From: an uncultured Comamonadaceae bacterium
GTDB lineage: Bacteria; Pseudomonadota; Gammaproteobacteria; Burkholderiales; Burkholderiaceae
Direction of reading: 5' to 3'
Length of the DNA: 43,789 nt
NCBI GenBank assembly: GCA_946482115.1
Contig: CAMLQP010000002.1
Location: forward strand, 1-43,789
A program made the translations under genes and the position numbers. The notes beneath the pieces were generated by a model, which was not told the DNA's origin, did not search any database, and saw only the letters and a list, made by a program, of their open reading frames with translations. Numbering within the stretch: position 1 is the first letter of the stretch; every line of letters starts with the position of its first letter. Positions 28,439 through 38,419 of this stretch are shown one piece after another.

Positions 28439-30139
28439 ATGAAGCGCCTTCGTTTTTCCCGGCTCAGCCTGCGAACCCAGATCGCGTCGGTGTTCGGCGT
28501 GCTGGCGGTCGCGCTGTCGGCGGTGTTGTCGGTCGCTCTGGGCGAACTCCTCAAGCTCAACGCCCAGCGCAGCGCCGGCGCCACGTTGCTGGCGGCGGCC
28601 ACCAACGTGTCCAAGACGCTGTCCGACGGGCTGCACGAGCGCAGCCGGGAGGCGGAGATGCTGGCGGCCTCGTCCAACGTCTGGGCCCAGGGGCTGGACT
28701 CTGGCGCGGTGAAAGACCTGCTGGCCAGCAGCCAGGCCGTGCACGGCCACAACTCCTGGATAGGGGTGGTGGACAGTGCCGGCCTGGTGAAAGCCGCCAC
28801 CGGCAACCTGCTGGTGGGACAGAACGTGGCTGCCCGGCCCTGGTTCCGCGGCGCGCTGGAGCAATCCTATGTGGGCGACGTGCACCCGGCGGTGCTGCTG
28901 GCCAACCTGCTGCAGCCTGGTCGGGGTGACGGCGAGCCGCTGCGTTTTCTCGACTTCGCCGCGCCGATACGCCAGTCCGGCGCCGTGGTGGGCGTGCTGT
29001 GCATCCACGTGAGCTGGGACTGGGCGCGCGAGGTGGTCGAGAACCTGCTGCCCCCGCTGGCCCACGAGCAGGACATCCAGGCTTTCGTGTTCGACCGCCA
29101 GGGCCAGCTGATCTACGCATCGGACATGGCCGCCATGGGGCGCCAGCGCCTGCCGGCCGAAGCGCCTCTGGGCGATACCACCCAGCGGCGCGACATCCCG
29201 CCAGCCATGGTGCTGCGCTGGGACGACGGCCACGACTACCTGAGTGCCGTGGTCAATGTGCAGGCACGCAGCCTGGCATCCGACCTGGGCTGGCGGGTGG
29301 TGGTGCGCCAGCTGGCCGACACCGCCTTCGCCGAGGCCAGGTCCGCCGAGCGCGTGGCTTTCGCGCTGGGTGTGCCGGTGGCCGTGCTGGCGGCGGTGCT
29401 GGGCTGGGCGGCGGCGCACCGGCTCAGCCGCGATCTGGTCCAGCTGGCCGACGCCGCGCGCGAGGTCGAGCAGGTCGGCCAGGGCAGCGCACTGCCGCGG
29501 CTGGACAGCAACCACGAGGTCTGGCTGCTGTCGGCGGCTCTGCGCCGCATGACGTCCCGGCTGCTGAGCCTCAACGAGTCCATGGAAACCCAGGTGCGCC
29601 AGCGCACGCGGGAGCTGGAACTGGCCAACCAGGAACTGGACCGCCAGGCCCGCACCGATGCGCTCACCGGCCTGCTCAACCGCCGTGGCCTCGATGCCCA
29701 GCTGCGCCAGTCGCTGGCGATGGCGCGGCGGGCCGGGCGGCCGCTGTCCGTGCTGCTGATGGACCTGGACCACTTCAAGCGCATCAACGACACCTTCGGC
29801 CACGATGTGGGCGACGAGGTGCTCAAGCTGCTGGCACGCACCCTGCTGCGGCGCCTGCGCGATTCCGACATCTGCGCCCGCAGTGGCGGCGAGGAGTTCG
29901 TGGCCCTGCTGCCCGACACCGATCTGGACGGGGCGCGCGTCATCGCCGAGGCGCTGGTGCAGGCCATGGCCCAGCAGACCGATGCCGTCTGGGGACGCGT
30001 GACCATCAGCGTGGGCGTCGCGACGCTGCGCCCCACGGACTCGGAGGTCAAGCTGCTGCGACGGGCCGACGAAGCCCTCTACGAGGCCAAGGGCGGTGGG
30101 CGCAACCGGGTGTGTGTGGAAGACCCCGAGGTCGTCTAG
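28439..30139 (+). CDS. membrane sensor diguanylate cyclase (GGDEF)
   Basis: Protein of 566 residues that would make cyclic di-GMP in response to a periplasmic signal. An N-terminal TM (IASVFGVLAVALSAVLSVAL, about 12-31) is followed by a periplasmic sensor region of the Cache type (about 45-295), a second TM (VAFALGVPVAVLAAVLGWAA, near 306-325), HAMP and coiled coil (METQVRQRTRELELANQELD), then the GGDEF domain. The active site reads GGEEF at 483-487, which is functional in this family, and an RDSD inhibitory I-site lies five residues before it (474-477). DALTGLLNRRGLD and MDLDHFKRINDTFGHDVGDE are typical. The stop overlaps that of the 8-oxoguanine deaminase gene. It is the only signalling enzyme of this class within the purine island. 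Confidence 0.93.
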   Translation: MKRLRFSRLSLRTQIASVFGVLAVALSAVLSVALGELLKLNAQRSAGATLLAAATNVSKTLSDGLHERSREAEMLAASSNVWAQGLDSGAVKDLLASSQAVHGHNSWIGVVDSAGLVKAATGNLLVGQNVAARPWFRGALEQSYVGDVHPAVLLANLLQPGRGDGEPLRFLDFAAPIRQSGAVVGVLCIHVSWDWAREVVENLLPPLAHEQDIQAFVFDRQGQLIYASDMAAMGRQRLPAEAPLGDTTQRRDIPPAMVLRWDDGHDYLSAVVNVQARSLASDLGWRVVVRQLADTAFAEARSAERVAFALGVPVAVLAAVLGWAAAHRLSRDLVQLADAAREVEQVGQGSALPRLDSNHEVWLLSAALRRMTSRLLSLNESMETQVRQRTRELELANQELDRQARTDALTGLLNRRGLDAQLRQSLAMARRAGRPLSVLLMDLDHFKRINDTFGHDVGDEVLKLLARTLLRRLRDSDICARSGGEEFVALLPDTDLDGARVIAEALVQAMAQQTDAVWGRVTISVGVATLRPTDSEVKLLRRADEALYEAKGGGRNRVCVEDPEVV

Positions 30140-31551
30140 CCGTTTGTGGAGCCGGTCGACAGCCGTACCGCCAGCGCGTTGTGCCGCTCCAGCAGCGGCT
30201 CCAGTTCCAGCGTCGCGAGCCGCCCCTGGCGCACCACCACGCGGCCGTTGACCACGGTGTAGGCGGCCTGGGGGCTGGCGCACAGCAGCAGGCTGGCCAC
30301 CGGGTCGTGCACCGCGCCGCCGGCGAAGCCCAGCGTGCGCAGGTCGAACAGGGCCAGGTCGGCGCACATCCCCGGCGTCAGCTGGCCGATGTCGCGCCGG
30401 CCCAGCACTTCGGCGCCGCCGCGCGTGGCCAGGGCCAGCGCGTCGCGCGCGGTCATCTCGGCCGGGCCGCGGTCGCAACCGAAAGGTTCCAGCGAACGCC
30501 CCACGCGCGCCAGCAGCATGGCCTGTCGCGCCTCGCCCACCAGGTGGGCGCCGTCGTTGCTGGCGCTGCCGTCCACGCCCAGGCCCACCGGCACACCGGC
30601 GTCCACCATGCGCCGAACCCGCGCGATGCCCGAGGCCAGCCGCATGTTGCTGCAGGGGCAGTGGGCCACCCCGGTGCGGGTGGCCGCGAACAGCGAGATG
30701 CCCTCGTCGTCGAGCTTGACGCAGTGGGCGTGCCAGACGTCGTCGCCCACCCAGCCCAGGTCCTGTGCGTACTGCGCGGGCGTGCGGTTGAACTTCTCCC
30801 GGCTGTAGGCGATGTCGTGGTCGTTCTCGGCCAGGTGGGTGTGCAGGCGCACGCCCTGTGCGCCAAAGCGGTGGCGGTACGAGCGCGCCAGCGCCGCGCT
30901 TTCGCGCATCAGGTCCTGGCTCACCGAAAACGGCGAGCACGGCGCCAGCGCTACCTGCACCATCGCACCGTGGCTGGCGTCGTGCCAGGCCTCGATCAGG
31001 CGCTGGCTGTCGCGCAGGATGTCATCTTCACGCTCCACCACGCGGTCGGGCGGCAGGCCGCCAGCGCTCTGGCCCACGCTCATGCTGCCGCGCGTGGCCA
31101 CGAAGCGCATGCCAATGCGTTGGGCAGCTTCAATGCTGTCTTCCAGCCGCACGCCGTTGGGGTAGATGTAGAGGTGGTCGCTGCTGGTGGTGCAGCCCGA
31201 CAGCAGCAGCTCGGCCATGGCCACCTGGGTCGAGACTTTCACCATCTCGGGCGTGAGCCTGGCCCAGATGGGGTAGAGCCCGCGCAGCCAGGCGAACAGC
31301 TCGGCGTCCTGCACGCCCGGAATCGCGCGCGTGAGGCTCTGGTACATGTGGTGGTGGGTGTTGACCAGGCCCGGCAACACCAGGTGGCCGCGCGCGTCTA
31401 TCACGTCGCTGGCGGTCTGCGGCAGTGCCTCGGCCGGCCCGACGGCCTCGATCCGGTTGTCGCGGATGAACACCGAGGCGTTCTTCAGTTCGGTGCGGGC
31501 GTCGTCGAAGGTGGCGACGCAGGTGGCGTTGTGGATCAGAAGGGTGGTCAT
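30136..31551 (-). CDS. 8-oxoguanine deaminase / guanine deaminase-type amidohydrolase
   Basis: Metal-dependent deaminase of 471 residues (COG0402 amidohydrolase). Metal ligands: HxH in LVNTHHHMYQSLTRA, His in RLHTHLAENDHDI, His in VWHAHCVKLDDEG, and Asp in LGVDGSASNDGAH. LLLSGCTTSSDHLYIYPNG and VAHCPCSNMRLASGIARV are typical of 8-oxoguanine deaminases, which yield urate, the PuuD substrate; related enzymes act on guanine or other pterin/triazine substrates, so the exact substrate is inferred from context. ATG 31551 is chosen (MTTLLIHNA). It is preceded by a LysR gene at 21 bases and probably cotranscribed. Confidence 0.87.
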   Translation of the reverse strand: MTTLLIHNATCVATFDDARTELKNASVFIRDNRIEAVGPAEALPQTASDVIDARGHLVLPGLVNTHHHMYQSLTRAIPGVQDAELFAWLRGLYPIWARLTPEMVKVSTQVAMAELLLSGCTTSSDHLYIYPNGVRLEDSIEAAQRIGMRFVATRGSMSVGQSAGGLPPDRVVEREDDILRDSQRLIEAWHDASHGAMVQVALAPCSPFSVSQDLMRESAALARSYRHRFGAQGVRLHTHLAENDHDIAYSREKFNRTPAQYAQDLGWVGDDVWHAHCVKLDDEGISLFAATRTGVAHCPCSNMRLASGIARVRRMVDAGVPVGLGVDGSASNDGAHLVGEARQAMLLARVGRSLEPFGCDRGPAEMTARDALALATRGGAEVLGRRDIGQLTPGMCADLALFDLRTLGFAGGAVHDPVASLLLCASPQAAYTVVNGRVVVRQGRLATLELEPLLERHNALAVRLSTGSTNG

Positions 31552-31572
31552 AAGTGATGGGCGTGGGGGCAT

Positions 31573-32481
31573 TCAGTTCGCCAGCCAGTACCCCGGGCGG
31601 GCGTAGGTTTTCCTGAGGTGGTCGACGAAGAAGCGGACCTTGGCCGGCACGTGGCGCTGGCCGGGGTAGACCGCCATGATGTCGTAGGCGGGCAGGGCGA
31701 AGTCGTCCAGCACGGTGACCAGCTCGCCGCGTTGCAGCTGGGCCTGGATCTCCCAGGTCGAGCGCCAGCCCAGGCCCAGGCCTTCGCTGACCCAGCGGTG
31801 CAGCAGCTCGCCGTCGTTGCAGTCCAGCGAACCATCCACCCGTATGGTCAGGGCCTTGCCGTCGCGCTGGAAATACCAGCCACGCTGCTGTCCGCCTTGC
31901 AGATTGAAGGCCAGGCAGTTGTGGCTGGCCAGGTCTTCCAGCGTGCGCGGCTTGCCGTGCTTGCGGAAATAGGCCGGGGTGCCGCAGACCACGCGCTGGT
32001 TGGTGGCCAGCCTGATGGCGACGAAGTTGGGGTCCACCGCGCCGCCGATGCGGATGCCCATGTCGTAGCCCTCGCGCACGATGTCCACCACGCGGTCGGT
32101 CAGGTTGAACGACAGCTTGACCTCGGGGTTGGCCTTGAGGAAAGCACTGGCGTGGGGTGCCACGTGCAGCCGGCCGAAGGCCGCCGGGGCCGAGACGATC
32201 AGATGGCCGGTGGCCCGGTGGCGCTGGGCCGACACCGTCGCCTCGGCCTGGTTCCACTGCGTCAGCAGGGCGCGGCATTCGTCCAGGAAGCCCGCACCGG
32301 CCTCGGTCAGCGCCAGCCGGCGCGTGCTGCGGTGCACCAGCCGGGCACCGAGGCGTTTTTCCAGCGCATCCAGGCGCCGGCCCATCATCACCGGCGTGAT
32401 GCCCGCGTGCAGCGCGGCCGCCGCCAGGCTGCCGTGCTCCATCGCGAGCACGAAGGCTTCGATTTCCTTGTAGCGGTCCAT
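31573..32481 (-). CDS. LysR-type regulator divergent from gcl
   Basis: Transcription factor of 302 residues: an N-terminal helix-turn-helix ([20 protein letters not shown], then [20 protein letters not shown], residues 1-60) and a substrate-binding effector domain. In place of the usual SQPAVS the recognition helix is [13 protein letters not shown], the CrgA/YafC-like subgroup common in betaproteobacteria. ATG 32481 ([10 protein letters not shown]) is the conserved start; an upstream frame of 31 residues is not conserved-looking. It lies between the deaminase gene (downstream) and gcl (divergent), with a palindrome 20-42 bases upstream. Likely controls gcl and itself; effector unknown. Confidence 0.9.
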   Translation of the reverse strand: MDRYKEIEAFVLAMEHGSLAAAALHAGITPVMMGRRLDALEKRLGARLVHRSTRRLALTEAGAGFLDECRALLTQWNQAEATVSAQRHRATGHLIVSAPAAFGRLHVAPHASAFLKANPEVKLSFNLTDRVVDIVREGYDMGIRIGGAVDPNFVAIRLATNQRVVCGTPAYFRKHGKPRTLEDLASHNCLAFNLQGGQQRGWYFQRDGKALTIRVDGSLDCNDGELLHRWVSEGLGLGWRSTWEIQAQLQRGELVTVLDDFALPAYDIMAVYPGQRHVPAKVRFFVDHLRKTYARPGYWLAN

Positions 32482-32500
32482 GGCGCATTGTGTCCCGTGG

Positions 32501-32523
32501 ATTCGATACCGCAAGTATGGAAT
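32501..32523. promoter_or_regulatory. LysR-type palindrome in the LysR/gcl gap
   Basis: Arms ATTCGATAC (32501-32509) and GTATGGAAT (32515-32523) with one mismatch, around CGCAA. A second overlapping pair, GAATGG (32520-32525) and CCATTC (32540-32545), lies next to it. Two adjacent dyads between divergent genes are the usual pattern for LysR recognition and activation sites. Confidence 0.65.
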
Positions 32524-32600
32524 GGAAGTACCCCGCGTGCCATTCTCAAAGCCGGATGGTGTCCATAGCATCACAACCAGTTCTGAAAGAGAGGTATGTG

Positions 32601-34388
<1,788 letters not shown>

Positions 34389-34401
34389 AAGGAGCAACGA
34401 C

Positions 34402-35178
34402 ATGCCGCGCTTCGCCGCCAACCTCACCATGCTCTACACCGAGCTGCCCTTCCTCGACCGCTTCGCCGCTGCCGCGAAGACGGGTTTCAAGGCCGTGGAG
34501 TTCCTGTTCCCCTACGACTTCGAGGCCGAGACCATCGCCGCGCGCCTGCGTGAGCACCGGCTGCTGCTGGTGCTGCACAACCTGCCGGCCGGTGACTGGG
34601 CGGCCGGCGAGCGCGGCATCGCCTGCCTGCCAGGCCGGGAAGACGAGTTCCGCGCCGGCGTGGAGCGTGCCCTGGCCTACGCCCGGGTGCTCGGCACGCC
34701 ACGCATCAACTGCCTGGCCGGCATACGCCCGACGGGCGTGACCGAGGCCGACGCGCGCGCCACGCTGGTCGGCAACCTGCGTTTCGCGGCCGAGGCGCTG
34801 AAGGCGCAAGGCATTCCGCTGCTGATCGAGCCCATCAACACCTTTGACATTCCGGGCTTCTTCCTGAGCCGGACGAAGCAGGCGCTGGAGGTCATCGACG
34901 CCGTCGGCTCGGACAACCTGTACCTGCAGTACGACCTCTACCACGCCCAGCGCATGGAAGGCGAGCTGACCGCCACGCTGCGCGCCGCGCTGCCGCGCAT
35001 CGCCCACATCCAGCTGGCCGACAACCCGGGCCGCAACGAGCCCGGCACGGGCGAGATCAACTACCGCTTCCTGTTCGACGAGCTGGACCGCCTGGGCTAC
35101 CACGGTCATGTCGGCTGCGAATACAAGCCCACGGACCCCGCCTTCGGCTGGGTGGCCGCGCACGGGCAAACCCTCTGA
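34402..35178 (+). CDS. hyi: hydroxypyruvate isomerase
   Basis: TIM-barrel isomerase of 258 residues interconverting hydroxypyruvate and tartronate semialdehyde. Conserved segments: NLTMLYTELPFLDRFAAAAK, FKAVEFLFPYDFEAETIAA, NLPAGDWAAGERGIACLPGR, the metal Glu in LIEPINTFDIPGFFL, YLQYDLYHAQRMEGEL and GHVGCEYKPTDPAFGW. It starts 13 bases after gcl with AAAGGAG upstream and precedes garR by 29 bases. Same order as the E. coli glyoxylate operon. Confidence 0.95.
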   Translation: MPRFAANLTMLYTELPFLDRFAAAAKTGFKAVEFLFPYDFEAETIAARLREHRLLLVLHNLPAGDWAAGERGIACLPGREDEFRAGVERALAYARVLGTPRINCLAGIRPTGVTEADARATLVGNLRFAAEALKAQGIPLLIEPINTFDIPGFFLSRTKQALEVIDAVGSDNLYLQYDLYHAQRMEGELTATLRAALPRIAHIQLADNPGRNEPGTGEINYRFLFDELDRLGYHGHVGCEYKPTDPAFGWVAAHGQTL

Positions 35179-35207
35179 AACACCTTGACCCCACCGGAGA
35201 ACCCCAC

Positions 35208-36107
35208 ATGACCAAAAGCGGAATGAAAGTCGGCTTCATCGGCCTGGGCATCATGGGCACGCCCATGGCGCTCAACCTCGTCAAGGCCGGCCACACGCTG
35301 TTCGTCTACAGCCACGGCCAGATTCCCGAAGCATTTGCCGAGGCCGGCGCCACGCTGTGCACCAGCTCGGCCGAGGTGGCGCGCCGCGCCGACGTGATCA
35401 TCACCATGGTGCCCGACACCCCGCATGTGGAAGAGGCGCTGTTCGGCCCGCGCGGCGTGATGGAAGGGCTGGAGCCTGGCAAGGTGGTGGTGGACATGAG
35501 CTCCATCAGCCCCACCGCCACCAAGCGCTTCGCCGCGCGCATCAATGAACGCGGCTGTGATTACCTGGACGCGCCGGTTTCGGGCGGCGAGGTGGGTGCC
35601 AAGGCCGCGAGCCTGACCATCATGGTCGGTGGCCCAGAGGCAGCCTTCGAACGCGTGAAGCCGCTGTTCCAGGTCATGGGCAAGAACATCACGCTGGTGG
35701 GCGGCAACGGCGACGGCCAGACCACCAAGGTCGCCAACCAGATCATCGTCGCGCTCAACATCGAGGCCGTGGCCGAGGCGCTGCTGTTCGCCAGCAAGGC
35801 CGGCGCCGACCCGGCCCGCGTGCGCGAGGCGCTGATGGGCGGCTTCGCGGCCAGCCGCATCCTGGAGGTGCATGGCGAGCGCATGGTCAAACGCACCTTC
35901 AGCCCGGGGTTCCGCATCGAGCTGCACCAGAAGGACCTGAACCTGGCCCTGCAGGGCGCACGCGAGATGGGCCTGAGCCTGCCGCACACCGCCAGCGCCG
36001 CGCAACTGATGCAAAGCTGTGCCGCGTACGGCCTGGCCGGGCAGGACCATTCCGCGTTGTGCCGCAGCCTGGAGATCATGGCAGGCCACGAAATAGCCAA
36101 GGCCTAA
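35208..36107 (+). CDS. garR: 2-hydroxy-3-oxopropionate (tartronate semialdehyde) reductase
   Basis: NAD(P)H-dependent enzyme of 299 residues of the beta-hydroxyacid dehydrogenase family, reducing tartronate semialdehyde to D-glycerate. Rossmann motif VGFIGLGIMGTPMALNLVKA, substrate loop DAPVSGGEVGAKAASLTIMV, and catalytic Lys in GDGQTTKVANQIIVALNIEA are all clear, as is FSPGFRIELHQKDLNLAL. ATG 35208 has GGAG seven bases upstream; Met at 35223 is a less likely start. glxR would be an equally fitting name. It links Gcl to glycerate kinase. Confidence 0.95.
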   Translation: MTKSGMKVGFIGLGIMGTPMALNLVKAGHTLFVYSHGQIPEAFAEAGATLCTSSAEVARRADVIITMVPDTPHVEEALFGPRGVMEGLEPGKVVVDMSSISPTATKRFAARINERGCDYLDAPVSGGEVGAKAASLTIMVGGPEAAFERVKPLFQVMGKNITLVGGNGDGQTTKVANQIIVALNIEAVAEALLFASKAGADPARVREALMGGFAASRILEVHGERMVKRTFSPGFRIELHQKDLNLALQGAREMGLSLPHTASAAQLMQSCAAYGLAGQDHSALCRSLEIMAGHEIAKA

Positions 36108-36117
36108 ACTGCAGGGC

Positions 36118-37428
36118 ATGACCATCTCTGCCGCCGACCCCCGAGTCCTGCTGCGCCACCTCTACGACGCGGCCGTGCGCCGCGCCCTGCCGCTGCACAA
36201 CACTGCGCCTTTTCTGCCCGCGCCGCCCAAGGGCCGCACGCTCGTGCTGGGCGCGGGCAAGGCCGGTGGCGCCATGGCTCAGGCGGTGGAGGCGCTGTGG
36301 CCGGTGGACGCGCCGCTGTCGGGCCTGGTGGTCACGCGCTACCACCACACGCCGCCGCGCCCGGCAGGCCTCGCGCAGCGCATCGAGGTGGTGGAGGCCG
36401 CCCACCCGGTGCCCGATGCCGCCGGCCTCGCCGCCGCGCAGCGCATGCTGGCGCTGACCCGGGGCCTCACGGCCGATGACCTCGTGCTGTGCCTGATCTC
36501 GGGTGGCGGCTCGGCGCTGCTGACGCTGCCCGCCGACGGACTGGCGCTGGAGGACAAGCAGCGCATCAACCGCGAACTGCTCGACAGCGGCGCCCACATC
36601 GGCGAAATGAACACCGTGCGCAAACACCTGTCGCGCATCAAGGGCGGCCGGCTGGCCGCAGCCTGCGCGCCGGCGCATGTCGTCACGCTCACCATCAGCG
36701 ACGTGCCGGGCGACGACGTCAGCGTGATCGCCAGCGGCCCCACCGTGGCCGACGCCAGCACCTGCGCCGACGCGCTGGATATCCTGCGCCGCTACCGCAT
36801 CGACATACCCGCCGCCGTGCGCGCCGCGCTGGAGAACGGCACGCTGGAATCCCCCAAACCCGGCGACCCGCGCTTCAGCGGCCACGCGGTGCACCTGATC
36901 GCCACGCCGCAACAGAGCCTGGAAGCCGCCGCCGAGGCCGCGCGCGCGCTGGGCCTGCACGCGCACGTGCTCAGCGACGAGATCGAAGGCGAATCGCGCG
37001 AGGTGGGCAAGGTGCACGCGGCGCTGGCGCGCTCCATCGCCAACGGCCGCAGCAGCCTGCCGCGCCCGTGCGTGATCCTGAGCGGCGGAGAGACCACTGT
37101 GACGGTGAAGCCCCGCGAACCCGGCCAGCCCAAGGGCCGGGGCGGCCGCGCGGGCGAGTTCTGCCTGGGCCTGGCGCAGGCGTTGGGCGGGCAGGGTGGT
37201 GTCTGGGCGCTGGCGGCCGACACCGACGGCATCGACGGCGTGGAGGACAACGCCGGCGCCGTGGTGACACCGGACACGCTGGCGCGCGCGCAGGAGCTGG
37301 GCCTCAAGGTGGCCGACCACCTGGCGCGCAACGACGCCCATGGCTTTTTCGAGCCACTCGGTGATCTGGTCATCACCGGGCCGACCCACACCAACGTCAA
37401 CGACTTCCGGGCGATCCTGATCCGGTGA
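36118..37428 (+). CDS. glycerate kinase, type II (GckA/TtuD, MOFRL family)
   Basis: Kinase of 436 residues that phosphorylates D-glycerate, usually to 2-phosphoglycerate, finishing glyoxylate assimilation. The N-terminal GCK domain has LVLGAGKAGGAMAQAVEALW, LVVTRYHHTPP, LISGGGSALLTLPADGLAL, and MNTVRKHLSRIKGGRLA. The C-terminal MOFRL part has VILSGGETTVTVK, GRGGRAGEFCLGLA and ADTDGIDGVEDNAGAVV. A TAAACT seven bases before the ATG and no ribosome binding site leave open a separate leaderless promoter. The last 32 bases overlap the 3' end of the convergent DUF1653 gene. Confidence 0.94.
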   Translation: MTISAADPRVLLRHLYDAAVRRALPLHNTAPFLPAPPKGRTLVLGAGKAGGAMAQAVEALWPVDAPLSGLVVTRYHHTPPRPAGLAQRIEVVEAAHPVPDAAGLAAAQRMLALTRGLTADDLVLCLISGGGSALLTLPADGLALEDKQRINRELLDSGAHIGEMNTVRKHLSRIKGGRLAAACAPAHVVTLTISDVPGDDVSVIASGPTVADASTCADALDILRRYRIDIPAAVRAALENGTLESPKPGDPRFSGHAVHLIATPQQSLEAAAEAARALGLHAHVLSDEIEGESREVGKVHAALARSIANGRSSLPRPCVILSGGETTVTVKPREPGQPKGRGGRAGEFCLGLAQALGGQGGVWALAADTDGIDGVEDNAGAVVTPDTLARAQELGLKVADHLARNDAHGFFEPLGDLVITGPTHTNVNDFRAILIR

Positions 37429-37861
37429 GCAGGGTGGCCGCGTCCTCGCGCCAGAAGGCCAGGGCATCGTAATAACCTTCCCACACGCAGCCGTTGCAGC
37501 CACGCTCGCAGCAGGTGGTCGGTTCGGGCGGCGGGTTGCGGTGCGTCTGGCCCGCCTCGCGCAGCAGGCGCTGGACGTGGTCGATCACCGCCTGCGCCGT
37601 CGGCAGGTCCGCCAGCGGCACGCGCCGCCAGTCCAGGGGTGTGAAGCGCCGCTGCGTCAGACCCTGGAACACCGCCGTCTCTTCGAACATCGTAGCCGGC
37701 CGCACCCAAAGGCCCTTTTGCCCGTACAGCGCGCGGTACAGCGTCATGCCCTGAAGGGTCTCGCTGCAGCGCACGGTGTCCAGCACCTCGTACCAGCCGC
37801 CCTTGTAGTGGCGATAGAGGCCGGGCGGGGTTTTCGTCAGGGGTTCAAGGTCGTTGTCCAT
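37397..37861 (-). CDS. DUF1653 protein with C-terminal oxidoreductase-like Cys-rich motif
   Basis: Protein of 154 residues with two recognisable parts. Residues about 12-75 are DUF1653 (GLYRHYKGGWYEVLDTVRCS, then ALYGQKGLWVRPATMFEE and RRFTPL). The C-terminal part PPPEPTTCCERGCNGCVWEG resembles the N-terminal domain of oxidoreductase-like proteins, with a Cys-Cys-x3-Cys-x2-Cys cluster that could bind metal. The two domains are usually in separate proteins. No function is established. The 3' end overlaps the glycerate kinase gene by 32 bases in antisense. Confidence 0.85.
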   Translation of the reverse strand: MDNDLEPLTKTPPGLYRHYKGGWYEVLDTVRCSETLQGMTLYRALYGQKGLWVRPATMFEETAVFQGLTQRRFTPLDWRRVPLADLPTAQAVIDHVQRLLREAGQTHRNPPPEPTTCCERGCNGCVWEGYYDALAFWREDAATLLTGSGSPGSR

Positions 37862-37983
37862 GGCGGAAGGGATTGTCGCTGGTGCGCGCTACGTCCCTCG
37901 CGCGACATAGCGTCGCCGGGTGGACAGCCGCCTCGGGTCGGCATTCGTAGATTGGGGGCATCCCACGCTTCAGGAGTCACCCC

Positions 37984-38409
37984 ATGGCAACCACCGATAT
38001 GCTGACCCAGCTGCGTGCCATCAACAGCGCTGCCGCGTTCAACCGCTGGTGTGGCATCGAGGTGGTGGCGGCCGAGCCCGGGAGCGCCACCATAGCCATG
38101 CCCTGGCGCCAGGAGGCCGGGCAGTACGCGGGCTTCCTGCATGCCGGGCTGGTGGGCGCTCTCATCGATACCGCCTGCGGGTTTGCCGCCGCAACCCTGG
38201 TTGGGCCGGTGCTGGCCTCGCACTATTCGGTCAATTGTCTGCGACCCGCCGTGGGCGAACGTTTCATCGCCCGCGCCCGGGTCGTGAAACCCGGCAAGAG
38301 CCAGGTGTTCACGGCTTGCGAACTGTTCGCGCTGACCGGCGGTTCCGAGAAGCTGGTCGCTACGGGGGAAACGCTTCTCGTCGCCACGGCCACGCGAGCC
38401 GGGGACTGA
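37984..38409 (+). CDS. PaaI-family hotdog thioesterase
   Basis: Cytosolic acyl-CoA thioesterase-like protein of 141 residues, single hotdog fold. The motif YAGFLHAGLVGALIDTACGF carries the HaG-x-x-x-x-liD pattern of the PaaI/YdiI group; SHYSVNCLRPAVGERFIARA and the CELFAL strand complete the fold. The ATG has AGGAG eight bases upstream. Neighbours on both sides are convergent to it or on the other strand, so it is a single-gene unit. The substrate is unknown and a link to purines is not indicated. Confidence 0.9.
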   Translation: MATTDMLTQLRAINSAAAFNRWCGIEVVAAEPGSATIAMPWRQEAGQYAGFLHAGLVGALIDTACGFAAATLVGPVLASHYSVNCLRPAVGERFIARARVVKPGKSQVFTACELFALTGGSEKLVATGETLLVATATRAGD

Positions 38410-38419
38410 GCGCCCGGTT

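Noticed and set aside
37880..37925. CGCTA/TAGCG pair upstream of the thioesterase gene as an operator
   Set aside because: The arms are only five bases with a long spacer in very GC-rich sequence; this is expected by chance.
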